From DASYQD01 sp036005845 (GTDB lineage Bacteria; Acidobacteriota; Thermoanaerobaculia; Multivoradales; JAIOJS01), in assembly GCA_036005845.1 (NCBI GenBank), contig DASYQD010000176.1, positions 1 through 34,262 of the forward strand: a DNA stretch of 34,262 nt, given 5' to 3'. The position numbers and the translations under genes were made by a program. This document shows, in pieces, positions 20,524 to 29,136 of the stretch. The notes under the pieces were generated by a model, which made no database searches, was not told the DNA's origin, and saw only the letters and a program-made list of their open reading frames with translations. Position 1 is the stretch's first letter. Each line of letters opens with the position of its first letter.

Positions 20524-21666
20524 ATGGCCGCTCCGGTAACCGATCGAGAGCTCGACGCGCTGCGGCTCGCGCAGCGTCTCGCCGAGCGCGGCCGCTTCCG
20601 TACGTCGCCCAACCCGATGGTCGGCGCCGTTCTGCTGCGCGGCGGCGATGGCGAGCAGTCCGAGCCGCTTGCCGTCGGCTGGCATCGCGAGGTCGGCGGT
20701 CCGCACGCCGAGGTCGAGGCGCTGCGCCAGGTCGACGACGCGCGCGGCTCCACTTTGTGCGTGACGCTCGAGCCCTGCGCGCATCATGGCCGTACGCCGC
20801 CGTGCGCCGACGCGGTGATCGCGGCCGGCGTGCGGCGGGTGGTCGCCTGCCACCGCGATCCCGACCCGCGCGTCGCCGGCGAGGGCTTCGCACGGCTCGC
20901 CGCGGCCGGCATCGAGGTGACGAGCGGGCACCTCGTCGACGAAGCGGTGCGCCTCAACTGGAAGTATTTGACGGCGAAGCTGCGCGGGCGACCCGGGGTG
21001 ACGCTGAAGTGGGCGATGAGCCTCGACGGCAAGATCGCGGCGCGGAGCGGCGACAGCCGCTGGATCACCAGCGAGCCGGCGCGGCGCTGGTCGTTGGAGC
21101 TGCGCGAGGTGCACGACGCCATCCTGGTAGGGAGCGGCACTGCGCTGGCGGACGATCCGTTGCTGACGCGGCGGCTCGGGCGCGCGCGGGGCCCGATCCT
21201 GCGCGTCGTGCTCGATCGAAGGCTGCGGCTGCCGGCGACGGCTCGCATGCTCGGCGAGCCGGGGCCGGTGCTCGTCTACGCTGCGATGGCTATAGCGACG
21301 CCGGAGAGCATCGACGCGCTGCGCGAGCGCGGCGCCGAGGTGGTCGTGCTGCCGGCGGTCGGGCCGGCGGCGGTGCTCGCCGATCTTGCCGCGCGCGGCG
21401 TACACAGCGTGCTGGTGGAAGGCGGCGGCGAGATGCTCGCCGCGTTCGCCGCAGCCGGCGCTTTCGACCGCGTCGAGGTAGCCTGCGCGCCGCTGCTCGT
21501 CGGCGGGCGCGACGCGCCGGGGCCGCTCGGCGGTGCCGGCGCGGAGCGGCTCGCCGACGCGCTCCGACTCGATACGCTGGAGGTGCGGCGCCGCGGCCCC
21601 GACGTGCTGCTCGGCGCCTTTCGCAACGGATGTTTACCGGACTTGTCCGCGAGCGTGGCCGGATAG
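20524..21666 (+). CDS. ribD: Bifunctional riboflavin biosynthesis deaminase/reductase RibD
   Basis: Carries out the second and third steps of riboflavin synthesis; 380 aa. The N-terminal cytidine-deaminase-like domain has the zinc set HAE (61-63) in GGPHAEVEAL and C85/C94 in TLEPCAHHGRTPPC. The C-terminal NADPH reductase domain starts around residue 155 (TLKWAMSLDGKIAARSGDSR) and includes VGSGTALADDPLLT and a final VLVEGGGEMLAAF. ATG 20524 is chosen; a TTG at 20509 in frame is less likely. The last 37 bases overlap ribE in another frame, so the two should be translationally coupled. Repeat copy B separates it from ftsY. Confidence 0.95.
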   Translation: MAAPVTDRELDALRLAQRLAERGRFRTSPNPMVGAVLLRGGDGEQSEPLAVGWHREVGGPHAEVEALRQVDDARGSTLCVTLEPCAHHGRTPPCADAVIAAGVRRVVACHRDPDPRVAGEGFARLAAAGIEVTSGHLVDEAVRLNWKYLTAKLRGRPGVTLKWAMSLDGKIAARSGDSRWITSEPARRWSLELREVHDAILVGSGTALADDPLLTRRLGRARGPILRVVLDRRLRLPATARMLGEPGPVLVYAAMAIATPESIDALRERGAEVVVLPAVGPAAVLADLAARGVHSVLVEGGGEMLAAFAAAGAFDRVEVACAPLLVGGRDAPGPLGGAGAERLADALRLDTLEVRRRGPDVLLGAFRNGCLPDLSASVAG

Positions 21667-22238
21667 CGGCCGATCCCGAGCCGTCGCCGCAGGGCGGCGT
21701 GCGGCTGCGCGTGCGTCACTCGGCGGCGCTGGGCGAGCTGCTGTCCGTGGGCGCCAGCCTCGCCGTCTCCGGCGTCTGCCTGACGGTGATCGAGCTGCGG
21801 CCGGAGGAGTCGCTCGTCGAGCTGTCGCCGGAGACGCTGCGGCGAACGACGCTCGGCGCGTTGCGCGCCGGATCGGAAGTCAACCTCGAGCCGGCGCTGC
21901 GCATGGGCGATGCGCTGGGCGGCCACTGGGTGCAGGGGCACGTGGACGGCACGGTGGCCGTGGTCTCGGTGGAGACCGCCGACAATCATCGCGAGGTGAG
22001 CTGCGAGCTGCCCGCGGACCTCGCGCCGTTCGTGGTGGAGAAGGGCTCGATCGCGCTCGACGGCGTGAGCCTCACCGTCGCATCGCTCGGCGGCGATGCC
22101 TTCGGCGTCGCGCTGATCCCGCATACGCTGGAGGTGACGACGCTCGGCGGCTCGCGCGCCGGCGACCGCCTCAACGTCGAAGTCGACCTGCTCGGCAAGT
22201 ACGTTCACCGGGCCCTGCAACTGCGAGGGCTGGCGTGA
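21630..22238 (+). CDS. ribE: Riboflavin synthase, alpha subunit
   Basis: Dismutates two 6,7-dimethyl-8-ribityllumazines to riboflavin; 202 aa, the standard length. It shows the N-terminal MFTGLV signature and two homologous beta-barrel halves: SGVCLTVIEL with GDALGGHWVQGHVDG, then LDGVSLTVASL with IPHTLEVTTLG. The ATG lies inside the end of ribD. The stop TGA at 22236 overlaps a GTG that opens a 15-codon frame, part of a tandem duplication (22224-22300). ribBA and ribH are not in the window. Confidence 0.95.
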   Translation: MFTGLVRERGRIAADPEPSPQGGVRLRVRHSAALGELLSVGASLAVSGVCLTVIELRPEESLVELSPETLRRTTLGALRAGSEVNLEPALRMGDALGGHWVQGHVDGTVAVVSVETADNHREVSCELPADLAPFVVEKGSIALDGVSLTVASLGGDAFGVALIPHTLEVTTLGGSRAGDRLNVEVDLLGKYVHRALQLRGLA

Positions 22239-22300
22239 GTCGGGAGCTCGCGACCGCGCCGAAGTGGCGAGGCCTCGCGTGAGCCGCACGCTGGCGACGG
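22224..22300 (+). repeat. Imperfect 44-base-period tandem duplication at the ribE end
   Basis: 22224-22256 and 22268-22300 match at 25 of 33 positions. Both encode RGLA, then a stop overlapping GTG (GTGA), then MSR-LATA. The first unit's GTG opens only a 15-codon ORF, MSRELATAPKWRGLA, whose stop overlaps the second unit's GTG (22279). Confidence 0.55.
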
Positions 22301-23271
22301 CACTCCTGCGCGAGCAGGCGGCCGATCCTTGGCGCTGCTGGATCCGCCACGCTCCGATGCGATGGCCGGGGCCCGGCGCACCGTGGGTCGACCTTGCGAC
22401 CGGCACGCTGGGAGGCAATGACGGCGAGCCGGACGTGCTCGGCGCTCTCCTGGGGCTGCGGCTCGACGACGTGCTCTACGTGCCGCCGGTGTCGCCGGCG
22501 CTCGCCGCCGCTCGCGACCGTCTTGCCGTCCAACACGCCGCGCGCGGGACGCCGGTGCTGGTGCAGCTCCTGCCTGGCGACGCGCGGCCTTCGAGCGCGG
22601 CGACGTCGGCCGGTCTCGTCGTCGTGTGGGACTTGCTCGCGCCGGTCCTCGCCGGCGGCGAGGCCTCGTCGGCGCGATCCGTGGAGCTCGCGAATGCGCA
22701 AGCCGGCGACGCCGCGGTGCTGCCGCTGCTTCCCGGGGCGATGGCCGGCGAACGACTCGCAGCTCTCGCCGCGTCCCTCGCCGTGGCCGGATTGACCGTG
22801 CTGCAGGCATTGCCGCTCGAGCTCGGCGGCCGCGATCGGCGGACGCTGACCGAGTCGTTTGGCGACTCGCTCAGCGAGGCGAGCTACCTCCGCCTCTTTC
22901 ACGGCGAGCCGCCCTCGGCGCTGCCGGTGGCGCGCGCCGCGGCGCGCCACAACTTGTTGCCGCTCTTGCCGCGCCCGCTGCCGCGTCCGCCGCTGCGCGG
23001 CGCCGCCAACCTGCGGGTCGCCGGCGCGCTAGCCTCGTGCGGTGAGCTCTGCCTGCTGCTCGGCGAGCCGGAGAGCCGCGCGCAGGCGCTGCTGCGCGCG
23101 GCGCGCTTCGCCGAGCGCGAGGGGCGCGACCTGACGGCTCTGGCGCGCGACGGCCATTTGCCGGTGCTTCCCTGGCTGGAAGGCGAAGCGCTGCAAGTCG
23201 CCGCCGAGATTGCCGCCGGCGGCGAGCCCGAGCTGTGGCGGCAGCTCCTATCGCGCCTGCAGGCCGCCTGA
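22279..23271 (+). CDS. Unrecognised 330-aa protein downstream of ribE
   Basis: The protein starts MSRTLATALLREQAADPWRC and is Leu/Ala-rich and soluble, with no signal peptide. Patches that look structured include GLRLDDVLYVPPVSPALAAA, RGTPVLVQLLPG, VVVWDLLAPVL, NLRVAGALASCGELCLLLGE and VLPWLEGEALQVAAEI. The alternation of strands with Gly/Pro turns hints at an alpha/beta fold, but I do not recognise a family or active site. A GTG at 22264 is an alternative start. The 22279 GTG is preferred because it is the homologous position of the upstream tandem duplication. Its end overlaps the convergent PRTase-like gene by 24 bases. Confidence 0.7.
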   Translation: MSRTLATALLREQAADPWRCWIRHAPMRWPGPGAPWVDLATGTLGGNDGEPDVLGALLGLRLDDVLYVPPVSPALAAARDRLAVQHAARGTPVLVQLLPGDARPSSAATSAGLVVVWDLLAPVLAGGEASSARSVELANAQAGDAAVLPLLPGAMAGERLAALAASLAVAGLTVLQALPLELGGRDRRTLTESFGDSLSEASYLRLFHGEPPSALPVARAAARHNLLPLLPRPLPRPPLRGAANLRVAGALASCGELCLLLGEPESRAQALLRAARFAEREGRDLTALARDGHLPVLPWLEGEALQVAAEIAAGGEPELWRQLLSRLQAA

Positions 23272-24147
23272 CGGCCGCTTCGGCCGGCGCCGCGTCGGTT
23301 CGCAGGCCCGCCGAAGCAGCTCGACCTGGGCGGCGAACTTCGGCGCGCGGTAGCGGCTGTCGGCGCGAGCCAACCGCAGCAGCTCGGCGCGGCCGTCCTT
23401 GCCGAGGAGGACGAGCAGCCGCTCGAGGTCGCCGTCGCCCAGCGACAGCAGTTGCCCGACGCACTTGCTGGTGACGCGCATGCCGTCGCTTCTCAGCAGC
23501 TCGGCGAGCTGCTCGACGGAGAGCGCCGTGCTGTGGTTGATCGCGTTCTCGAGCTCCGGAGCGGCGCGGCCGACGGCCTCGTCGACGTCGACGATGTAGA
23601 CCCAGGCCACGCTCTCGGCGCCGAGGCGAGCGAACCACGGCCGCATCCCGTCACGCTGCGCGCCGGTGACGTTGATGTCGTTGACGAAGATGACGGCTTG
23701 CCCGGCGAAGGCCGGCTCGTCGATCAACAGGCTGTGCCAATAGGCCCGCGACCGCCGGCGCTCGCTCCAGCGCAGCCGGCTGTAGACGTCGGCGCGAGCG
23801 AGCTCGCGGTGAGCGGGGTCGCCAGGGCGTTGGCGGATGTCGACGCGTCGCAGCGTGACGCCGGCCGGCAGGCGGCCGCGCAGCAGCGCCTCGACCGCCT
23901 CGCAGAGCAGGTTGGCGCCGCTGGGGAGGGCATCGGCGCCCGGGGCCGTGAGCACCCAGCCGCGGCGGCTCGGGTCGGCCGCGATCGCACGCTCGACCAG
24001 CGGCGCCAGCAATGCCGCGTAGTAGGCGACGCTCGCCGCGACGCCGAGCTTCATCGTCGAGTAGTGCGCGAAGACGGGATGGCCGAGGTCGACCGGCAGT
24101 CGGCTCACGCGATGCAGGCAGAACACGCTTTCGCACAGCGGCGTCAT
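23248..24147 (-). CDS. Phosphoribosyltransferase-like protein (ComF-like/PRTase_3 type)
   Basis: A 299-aa cytoplasmic protein. The best signature is QAVIFVNDINVTGAQRDGM (about residues 148-166), a PRPP-binding loop with two acidic residues replaced in part (NDINVTG). Around it are GWVLTAPGADALPSGANLL, a likely Rossmann-type segment, and a helical C-terminal half (NAINHSTALSVEQLAELL, VGQLLSLGDGDLERLLVLL). From memory this resembles stand-alone ComF-like PRTases found in tellurium-resistance-associated and nucleotide-like biosynthesis clusters. That assignment is tentative and the substrate is unknown. The ATG at 24147 overlaps the importer fusion's TGA (ATGA), so it is the last gene of the TonB/importer operon. 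Confidence 0.7.
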   Translation of the reverse strand: MTPLCESVFCLHRVSRLPVDLGHPVFAHYSTMKLGVAASVAYYAALLAPLVERAIAADPSRRGWVLTAPGADALPSGANLLCEAVEALLRGRLPAGVTLRRVDIRQRPGDPAHRELARADVYSRLRWSERRRSRAYWHSLLIDEPAFAGQAVIFVNDINVTGAQRDGMRPWFARLGAESVAWVYIVDVDEAVGRAAPELENAINHSTALSVEQLAELLRSDGMRVTSKCVGQLLSLGDGDLERLLVLLGKDGRAELLRLARADSRYRAPKFAAQVELLRRACEPTRRRPKRPSGGLQAR

Positions 24148-26519
24148 GGCGAGGCGCTCACCCACGCGGATTCTGCAGGCGCCGTGCCGGCGGGCGGCAC
24201 CGGCGCGAGCCGGCCGTCGCGCATGGCGACGATGCGATCGCAGAAGGCGTTCGCCTGGCGGAGGTCGTGGGTGATGAGCAGCACGGCGAGGCCATGATCT
24301 TTCCGCAGCGCGTCGAGCCGTTCGAGCCAAGCCCACTTCGCGGGAGCGTCGAGCATCGAGGTCGGTTCGTCGGCGAGGATGAGCCGCGGTTGGGCGATCA
24401 GCGCGCGCGCCAGCGCCACCCGTTGGCGTTGGCCGCCGGAGAGGCTGTCGACGCGGCGGTCGAGGTAGTCGCGCGGCGGTTGAAGCCCGGCCTCGGACAG
24501 CGCCGTCTCGACTGCGGTCGCATAGCGGTAGCGCGGCACGCCGGCGAGCCGCAGCGGCTCGGCGACGATCGTCCGCACCGTCTGGTGGTAGGGCAGCGCC
24601 GAGAACGGGTCCTGGAGGATGAGGTGCGCGAGGCGCCGGTGCCGGCGCAGCTCCGCGCGCGGCATCGTCGCGAGGCCACGGCCGAGCAGCGTCACTCCGC
24701 CGCGCGCCGGTTGCAGCAGGCCGAGGGCGAGGTGGGCGAGCGTCGTCTTGCCGGCGCCGCTCGGGCCGACGAGGCCGACGGATTCGCCGGCGTGGACGCG
24801 CAGCGAGACGTCGTGGAGGCCGGCGCCGGTCGGGTAGGCGAAATCGACCGACGTGAGGTCGAGCACCGGTTCCGCGGCTTCCGCTCGGCGCGACGCGAAC
24901 CGCGGCCGCGGCCGCGCCGCCGCGGCCATCGCCTGGCCCGCTTCACTGAGCGGCGCCGCGAGCAGGGCCGCCGGGGTGCCGCTCTCGACGATGCGACCCT
25001 CGTCGAGCACGGCGAGGCGATCGCAGTGCCGCTCGAGCAGCGCCAGATCGTGCGAGATGAGCACCAGCACCATCCGCCGCTGGCGGCAGAGCCGCACGAG
25101 CAGCGACAGCACCTCTTCGGCGCGCTCGGCGTCGAGGCCGGAGGTGGGCTCGTCGGCGAGCAGCAGCCGCGGCTGCCGGCAGAGCACCATGGCGATCACC
25201 GCGCGCTGCCGCATGCCGCCGGAGAGCTGGTGCGGATAGGCGCGCGTCGCGCCATCGCCGAGCCCGACCTGTTCGAGCGCGCTCGCGACCCGCGCGTCGA
25301 CTTCGGCCGCAACCGTGCCGCCCAGCTTCGCCACCTCGCGCAGCTGCGAACCGATGCGGCGCACCAGGTTGAGCGACTGCATGGCGGCCTGCGGCACCCA
25401 CGCCAGCTCCGCGGCGTGCGCGTGCCCGCGCTTCCCATCGCGCAGGAGATCGCGTCCGGCGAGCCACGCGGCCCCGCCGTCGATGCGCGCGTCCTGAATG
25501 CCACCGCGCGGCAGCAGGCCGAGCAGCGCGTGCGCAAGCGTGCTCTTGCCGGCGCCCGAGGCGCCCAGCAGCCCGAACACCTCGCCATCGGCTGCGGTGA
25601 GATCGAGCCCGCGCAGCACCGCCGCGTTCGCATAGCCGACGTGAAGGTCGCGCACTTCGAAGAGCTGGCGCGGTCCGGGCTGGGGCGGCGGCGCGGCTGG
25701 CACCACCGCCGCGCGCAACGCCGCGCCGCGCGGCTCGCCGACGCCGAGCAGAGCGAAGCCGGTGACGAGCAGCGCGATGCCCAGGCCCGGCGGCAGCATC
25801 CACCAGAGCCAGGCGTCGCCGAGGAAGGCGCCGCGCGCGTTGGCGTAGTAGAGCGTGCCGCCCCAGCTCGACCACGCGGGATCGCCGAGGCCGAGGAACG
25901 ACACCGAGGCTTCGAGCAGCACGGCGTGATGGGCGATGCGCGCGAGCTGCGCGAGGACGAGCGGCGACATCGCCGGGATCACGTGACGGGTGATGATGCG
26001 TGTCTCGCCCGCGCCCATCGCGCGTTGCGCCACCACCGAGTCGGCGTGGCGCAGCGCGGCGGCGGCGGGCCGCAGCTCGCGCGCGCAGCACGCCCACGAG
26101 CTGACGATCAGCACCGCCACCAGCATCGCCCGGCTGGGCCCGACGTAGAACGCCACGACGAGCACCAGCGGCAGCGTCGGCAGCGTGAGCTGGAAGTCGA
26201 CCAGCCGCATCGCGACGAAGTCCCACCAGCCGCCCAGGTAGCCGGCACTGGCGCCGAGGAGCGTGCCGGCGGCCGTGGCACCGAGCGCCACCAGCAGCGC
26301 GACGAGCACCGAGTGCCGGGCGCCAAACAGCCAGGCGCTCCACAAGTCCTGTCCCATGTCGTCGGTGCCGAGCCAGTGCGCGCGCGACGGCGCCGCGAAC
26401 GGCGCGCCCACCCAATCGCCCGGCGCATACGGCGCGACGAGTGGGCCGAACAGCGCGACCGTCAGCATTGCGGCGACGATGCCCACGCCCAGTCGCTGCA
26501 GGCCTGAGGCGCCGTTCAT
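24144..26519 (-). CDS. Dipeptide/nickel-type ABC importer: permease-ATPase-ATPase fusion
   Basis: A single 791-aa polypeptide combining what are normally DppC, DppD and DppF. The DppC-like permease (about 1-260) has GTDDMGQDLWSAWLFGARHS, the EAA loop AMGAGETRIITRHVIPAM (168-184) and about five membrane helices. ATPase 1 has Walker A GASGAGKST (319-327), signature LSGGMRQRAV and Walker B LLLADEPTSGLD. ATPase 2 (from about 550) has Walker A GPSGAGKTT (about 584), signature LSGGQRQRVALARAL and LILADEPTSMLD. All motifs are intact. The frame extends artefactually to 27440, but homology starts at MNGASGLQRL, and the ATG at 26519 overlaps the permease gene's TGA. A frameshift artefact is excluded because the domains lie in one uninterrupted frame. 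Confidence 0.92.
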   Translation of the reverse strand: MNGASGLQRLGVGIVAAMLTVALFGPLVAPYAPGDWVGAPFAAPSRAHWLGTDDMGQDLWSAWLFGARHSVLVALLVALGATAAGTLLGASAGYLGGWWDFVAMRLVDFQLTLPTLPLVLVVAFYVGPSRAMLVAVLIVSSWACCARELRPAAAALRHADSVVAQRAMGAGETRIITRHVIPAMSPLVLAQLARIAHHAVLLEASVSFLGLGDPAWSSWGGTLYYANARGAFLGDAWLWWMLPPGLGIALLVTGFALLGVGEPRGAALRAAVVPAAPPPQPGPRQLFEVRDLHVGYANAAVLRGLDLTAADGEVFGLLGASGAGKSTLAHALLGLLPRGGIQDARIDGGAAWLAGRDLLRDGKRGHAHAAELAWVPQAAMQSLNLVRRIGSQLREVAKLGGTVAAEVDARVASALEQVGLGDGATRAYPHQLSGGMRQRAVIAMVLCRQPRLLLADEPTSGLDAERAEEVLSLLVRLCRQRRMVLVLISHDLALLERHCDRLAVLDEGRIVESGTPAALLAAPLSEAGQAMAAAARPRPRFASRRAEAAEPVLDLTSVDFAYPTGAGLHDVSLRVHAGESVGLVGPSGAGKTTLAHLALGLLQPARGGVTLLGRGLATMPRAELRRHRRLAHLILQDPFSALPYHQTVRTIVAEPLRLAGVPRYRYATAVETALSEAGLQPPRDYLDRRVDSLSGGQRQRVALARALIAQPRLILADEPTSMLDAPAKWAWLERLDALRKDHGLAVLLITHDLRQANAFCDRIVAMRDGRLAPVPPAGTAPAESAWVSASP

Positions 26520-27493
26520 AGGTTCGCCTCGCGCCGGCGCAGTCGCGGATCGAGCGCCGCCTCGAGCAGGTCGGCGACGGCGTTGGCGAGCACCACGCTG
26601 ACGACGAGGAGCAGGAAGACGCCCTGCACCAGCGGAAAGTCGTGGGCGAGGATCCCGTCGTAGAGCAGCGAGCCGAGCCCCGGATAGGCGAACACCGTCT
26701 CGACGACGATCGTGCCGCCGAGGAGCGCCCCGAAGCTGATCGCGAGCTGGTTGACGAGCGGCAGCGCCGCGTTGGGCGCCGCTTGGCGAAGCAACACACG
26801 CCAGGGGCCGGCGCCGTGCGAACGGGCGAGGGCGACGTAGCCGGCGCCGAGCGCGTCTTCGAGGCCGGCGCGCGCCAGCAGGAAGGGAGCAGCCAGGTAG
26901 CCGAGTGTCAGCGTGGCGACCGGCAGCAGCGCGTGGCGCAGGACGTCGCCCGCGCCGCTCGCCGCGCCGACCGTGGTCGCGCCGTGGCTCGGCAGACAGC
27001 CGAGGCGGACGGCGAAGATCGCGATCCCTACCATCCCCAGCCAGAACGGCGGCAGCGAGGTGAGGACCATGACGCCGCCCATCAAGCCCGTGGACGCGCG
27101 CGGACTTCGCAGCCAGTGAAAGGCGCAGGCGAGCGCGAACCCCAGCACGGTGGCGAGCACGATGGCGCTGCCCACCAGCAGCAACGTCCACGGCAGCCGC
27201 GCGGCGACCAGCTCGCGCACCGGCGCGCCGTAGCCGACCGACGTGCCGAGGTCGAGGTGCGCGAGGCCTCGCCAGTACGCGCCGTATTGCGCGAGCAGCG
27301 GCCGGTCGAGGCCGAACTGTGCCAGCACGGCGGCGCGCTGCTCGCCGCTCAAGCGGCTCGACTCCTCGCCGACGAGGTACTCGAGCGGATCGCCGGGGAG
27401 CAGCCGCGGCAGCAGGAAGTTGGCCGTGGCCCCGAGCCACAGCACCAGCAGGTAGCTCGCGAGGCGCGCCGTCCGCGTCAGGGCTCGCTCCAC
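26516..27493 (-). CDS. DppB/NikB-like ABC importer permease
   Basis: Integral membrane subunit, 325 aa from the chosen start. It shows FLLPRLLPGDPLEYLVGEES, GLDRPLLAQYGAYWRGLAHLD and GTSVGYGAPVRELVAARLP. Several hydrophobic helices follow, then the permease loop ARSHGAGPWRVLLRQAAPNA and ETVFAYPGLGSLLYDGIL. The start is uncertain: GTG 27493 gives a 16-base overlap with the binding-protein gene, and GTG 27529 would add 12 residues. Neither has a clear ribosome-binding site, so translational coupling is likely. It forms the membrane pore with the permease half of the downstream fusion. Confidence 0.9.
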   Translation of the reverse strand: MERALTRTARLASYLLVLWLGATANFLLPRLLPGDPLEYLVGEESSRLSGEQRAAVLAQFGLDRPLLAQYGAYWRGLAHLDLGTSVGYGAPVRELVAARLPWTLLLVGSAIVLATVLGFALACAFHWLRSPRASTGLMGGVMVLTSLPPFWLGMVGIAIFAVRLGCLPSHGATTVGAASGAGDVLRHALLPVATLTLGYLAAPFLLARAGLEDALGAGYVALARSHGAGPWRVLLRQAAPNAALPLVNQLAISFGALLGGTIVVETVFAYPGLGSLLYDGILAHDFPLVQGVFLLLVVSVVLANAVADLLEAALDPRLRRREANL

Positions 27494-29136
27494 GGCGCCG
27501 GCACCCGGCTGAAGTCGACGAGCGACCACTTGTGGAAGACGCCCATGCCCGGCATCCCGCGCCAGTGATCGAAGGCGCGCGGGCGGTAGGCGAACCGCGA
27601 CTGCGGGTAGTAGAGCATCAGCACGGCCGGCGCTTCCTCATGCAAGCGCTGCAGCGCGAAACCCGCGGCGACGCGCGCCTCCGGCGTCGCGGCGGCGCGC
27701 CAGTCCCCGAGCAACCCATCGAGCCGTGCATTCGGCAACCCATGCCGCCACAGGTACCCGGTCATGAACGAGACCACGAGCTGGTCGGGATCGACCAGCG
27801 TGTGCGCCGTCACCTCGCCGAGCATGAGGTCGAACTGCCGCGCCGTGTAGAGCGCGCGCAGCCGCGCCGGATCGACGACCTCGACGTGGGCGCGGATGCC
27901 GACCGCGGCGAGCTGCCGCGCCACCACCTGCGCTGCGCGCAGCTGCAGCGCCTCGCTGCTCGACACCTTGATGCCGAGGCGCAGCGGCGAGCCGTCGGCG
28001 TTGTCGCGGAAGCCGTCGCCATCGCGGTCGTGAAAGCCGCGCTCGTCGAGCAAGCGCGCCGCCGCCGCGGGATCGCCGTTCGGTTGAGTGAGCCCGGGCG
28101 CGGTCCACGGGCTCGGCGGCGGGAAGCCGATGCTCCCCGGCAACGCCTGGCCGAGCGCCACTCGCCGCACCAGCTCGTCAGGCCGCACGGCCAGCGCGAC
28201 CGCTTGGCGGAACGCCGGATCGCTGAGCGGCATGCGGTCGAAGTTGAGTCGCATCTCGATCGCGTCGAGCGGCTGCGCGGCGCCCTGTTGGACGGCGAGG
28301 TCCGGCTGCCGCGCCAGCGCCGCGACGAGCTCCGGCGCCACGGGCGCCGCCACCAGGTCCACCTCGCCGGCGCGCAGTGCCGCCAGCGCGGTCGTCGGGT
28401 TGCGGATGAACGTCACGACGATCGCATCCACCCGCGGTGTGCCGGCGAAGTAGTCGCGGTTGGCGATCAGGCGCAGGAACCGCCCCGGCGCCATCTCCGC
28501 GACGCGGAACGGTCCCGTGCCGACGAGCGGCCCGCGGTAGAGGTGCGGTTCCTTCACGTCGCGCCAGAGGTGCGCCGGCAGGATGGGCAGGTCGGCGGCC
28601 GTGACTTTGTCGAAGAGCGGGCAGGGCAGCTCGCACGTCACCCGCAGCGACAGGCGGTCGAGCTTCTCGATGCTCACCAGCCGCGGCGTGTCGCCGACGT
28701 GGTGGCTCCAGCGGTTCGACGGCTTGTCGCGGTAGCCGCGCAGCGTCGAGACGACGTCGTCGGCGGAGAAGGGCACGCCGTCGTGCCAGCGGATGCCGTC
28801 GCGTAGCGCGATACGCCAGCTGCGGCCGTCGCCACCCTCGGGCTCGATCGAGCGCGCCAGCCACGGCGTGGCGTTGCCGGCGTACGGCGACGGCGCCGCC
28901 AGCTTGTCGTAGACGAGGTCGAGGATCGTCTCCGGCACGCCCGCGCTGTAGGGCGTGACGTTGGCGACCTCCTGCGGGATGGCCACGCGCAGCGGCGGCG
29001 CCGCCGCGTGCGCCGTCGCCGCGCGCGACGCGGCCGCCGCCAGCGCCGCCGCCGCCGTCACGGCGAGGCAGCAGCGGCGCGCGGCGCGCACCGCCGACGG
29101 GCCGCGCGCGCCGCACGGCCGCCGCCCGCGAATCAT
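27478..29136 (-). CDS. Family 5 extracellular solute-binding protein of the importer
   Basis: Periplasmic receptor of peptide/nickel/opine importers (SBP_bac_5); 552 aa. It has a long, Ala-rich signal sequence with two Cys (RRCCLAVTAAAALAAAAS). The family pattern is clear: WRIALRDGIRWHDGVPFSAD, VGTGPFRVAEM, ANRDYFAGTP, IRNPTTALAALRAGEVDLV and FRQAVALAVRPDELV. The segment DERGFHDRDGDGFRDNADGS is typical. The ligand pocket cannot be assigned by eye; peptide, nickel and metal-opine members share this architecture. ATG 29136 overlaps the TonB receptor's TGA by one base, pairing outer-membrane receptor and periplasmic binding protein. Confidence 0.92.
   Translation of the reverse strand: MIRGRRPCGARGPSAVRAARRCCLAVTAAAALAAAASRAATAHAAAPPLRVAIPQEVANVTPYSAGVPETILDLVYDKLAAPSPYAGNATPWLARSIEPEGGDGRSWRIALRDGIRWHDGVPFSADDVVSTLRGYRDKPSNRWSHHVGDTPRLVSIEKLDRLSLRVTCELPCPLFDKVTAADLPILPAHLWRDVKEPHLYRGPLVGTGPFRVAEMAPGRFLRLIANRDYFAGTPRVDAIVVTFIRNPTTALAALRAGEVDLVAAPVAPELVAALARQPDLAVQQGAAQPLDAIEMRLNFDRMPLSDPAFRQAVALAVRPDELVRRVALGQALPGSIGFPPPSPWTAPGLTQPNGDPAAAARLLDERGFHDRDGDGFRDNADGSPLRLGIKVSSSEALQLRAAQVVARQLAAVGIRAHVEVVDPARLRALYTARQFDLMLGEVTAHTLVDPDQLVVSFMTGYLWRHGLPNARLDGLLGDWRAAATPEARVAAGFALQRLHEEAPAVLMLYYPQSRFAYRPRAFDHWRGMPGMGVFHKWSLVDFSRVPAPWSEP

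Noticed and set aside
23452..24297. A 281-codon plus-strand frame opposite the PRTase-like gene
   Set aside because: Antisense shadow; the minus strand has the PRPP-loop motif and ATGA coupling to the importer.
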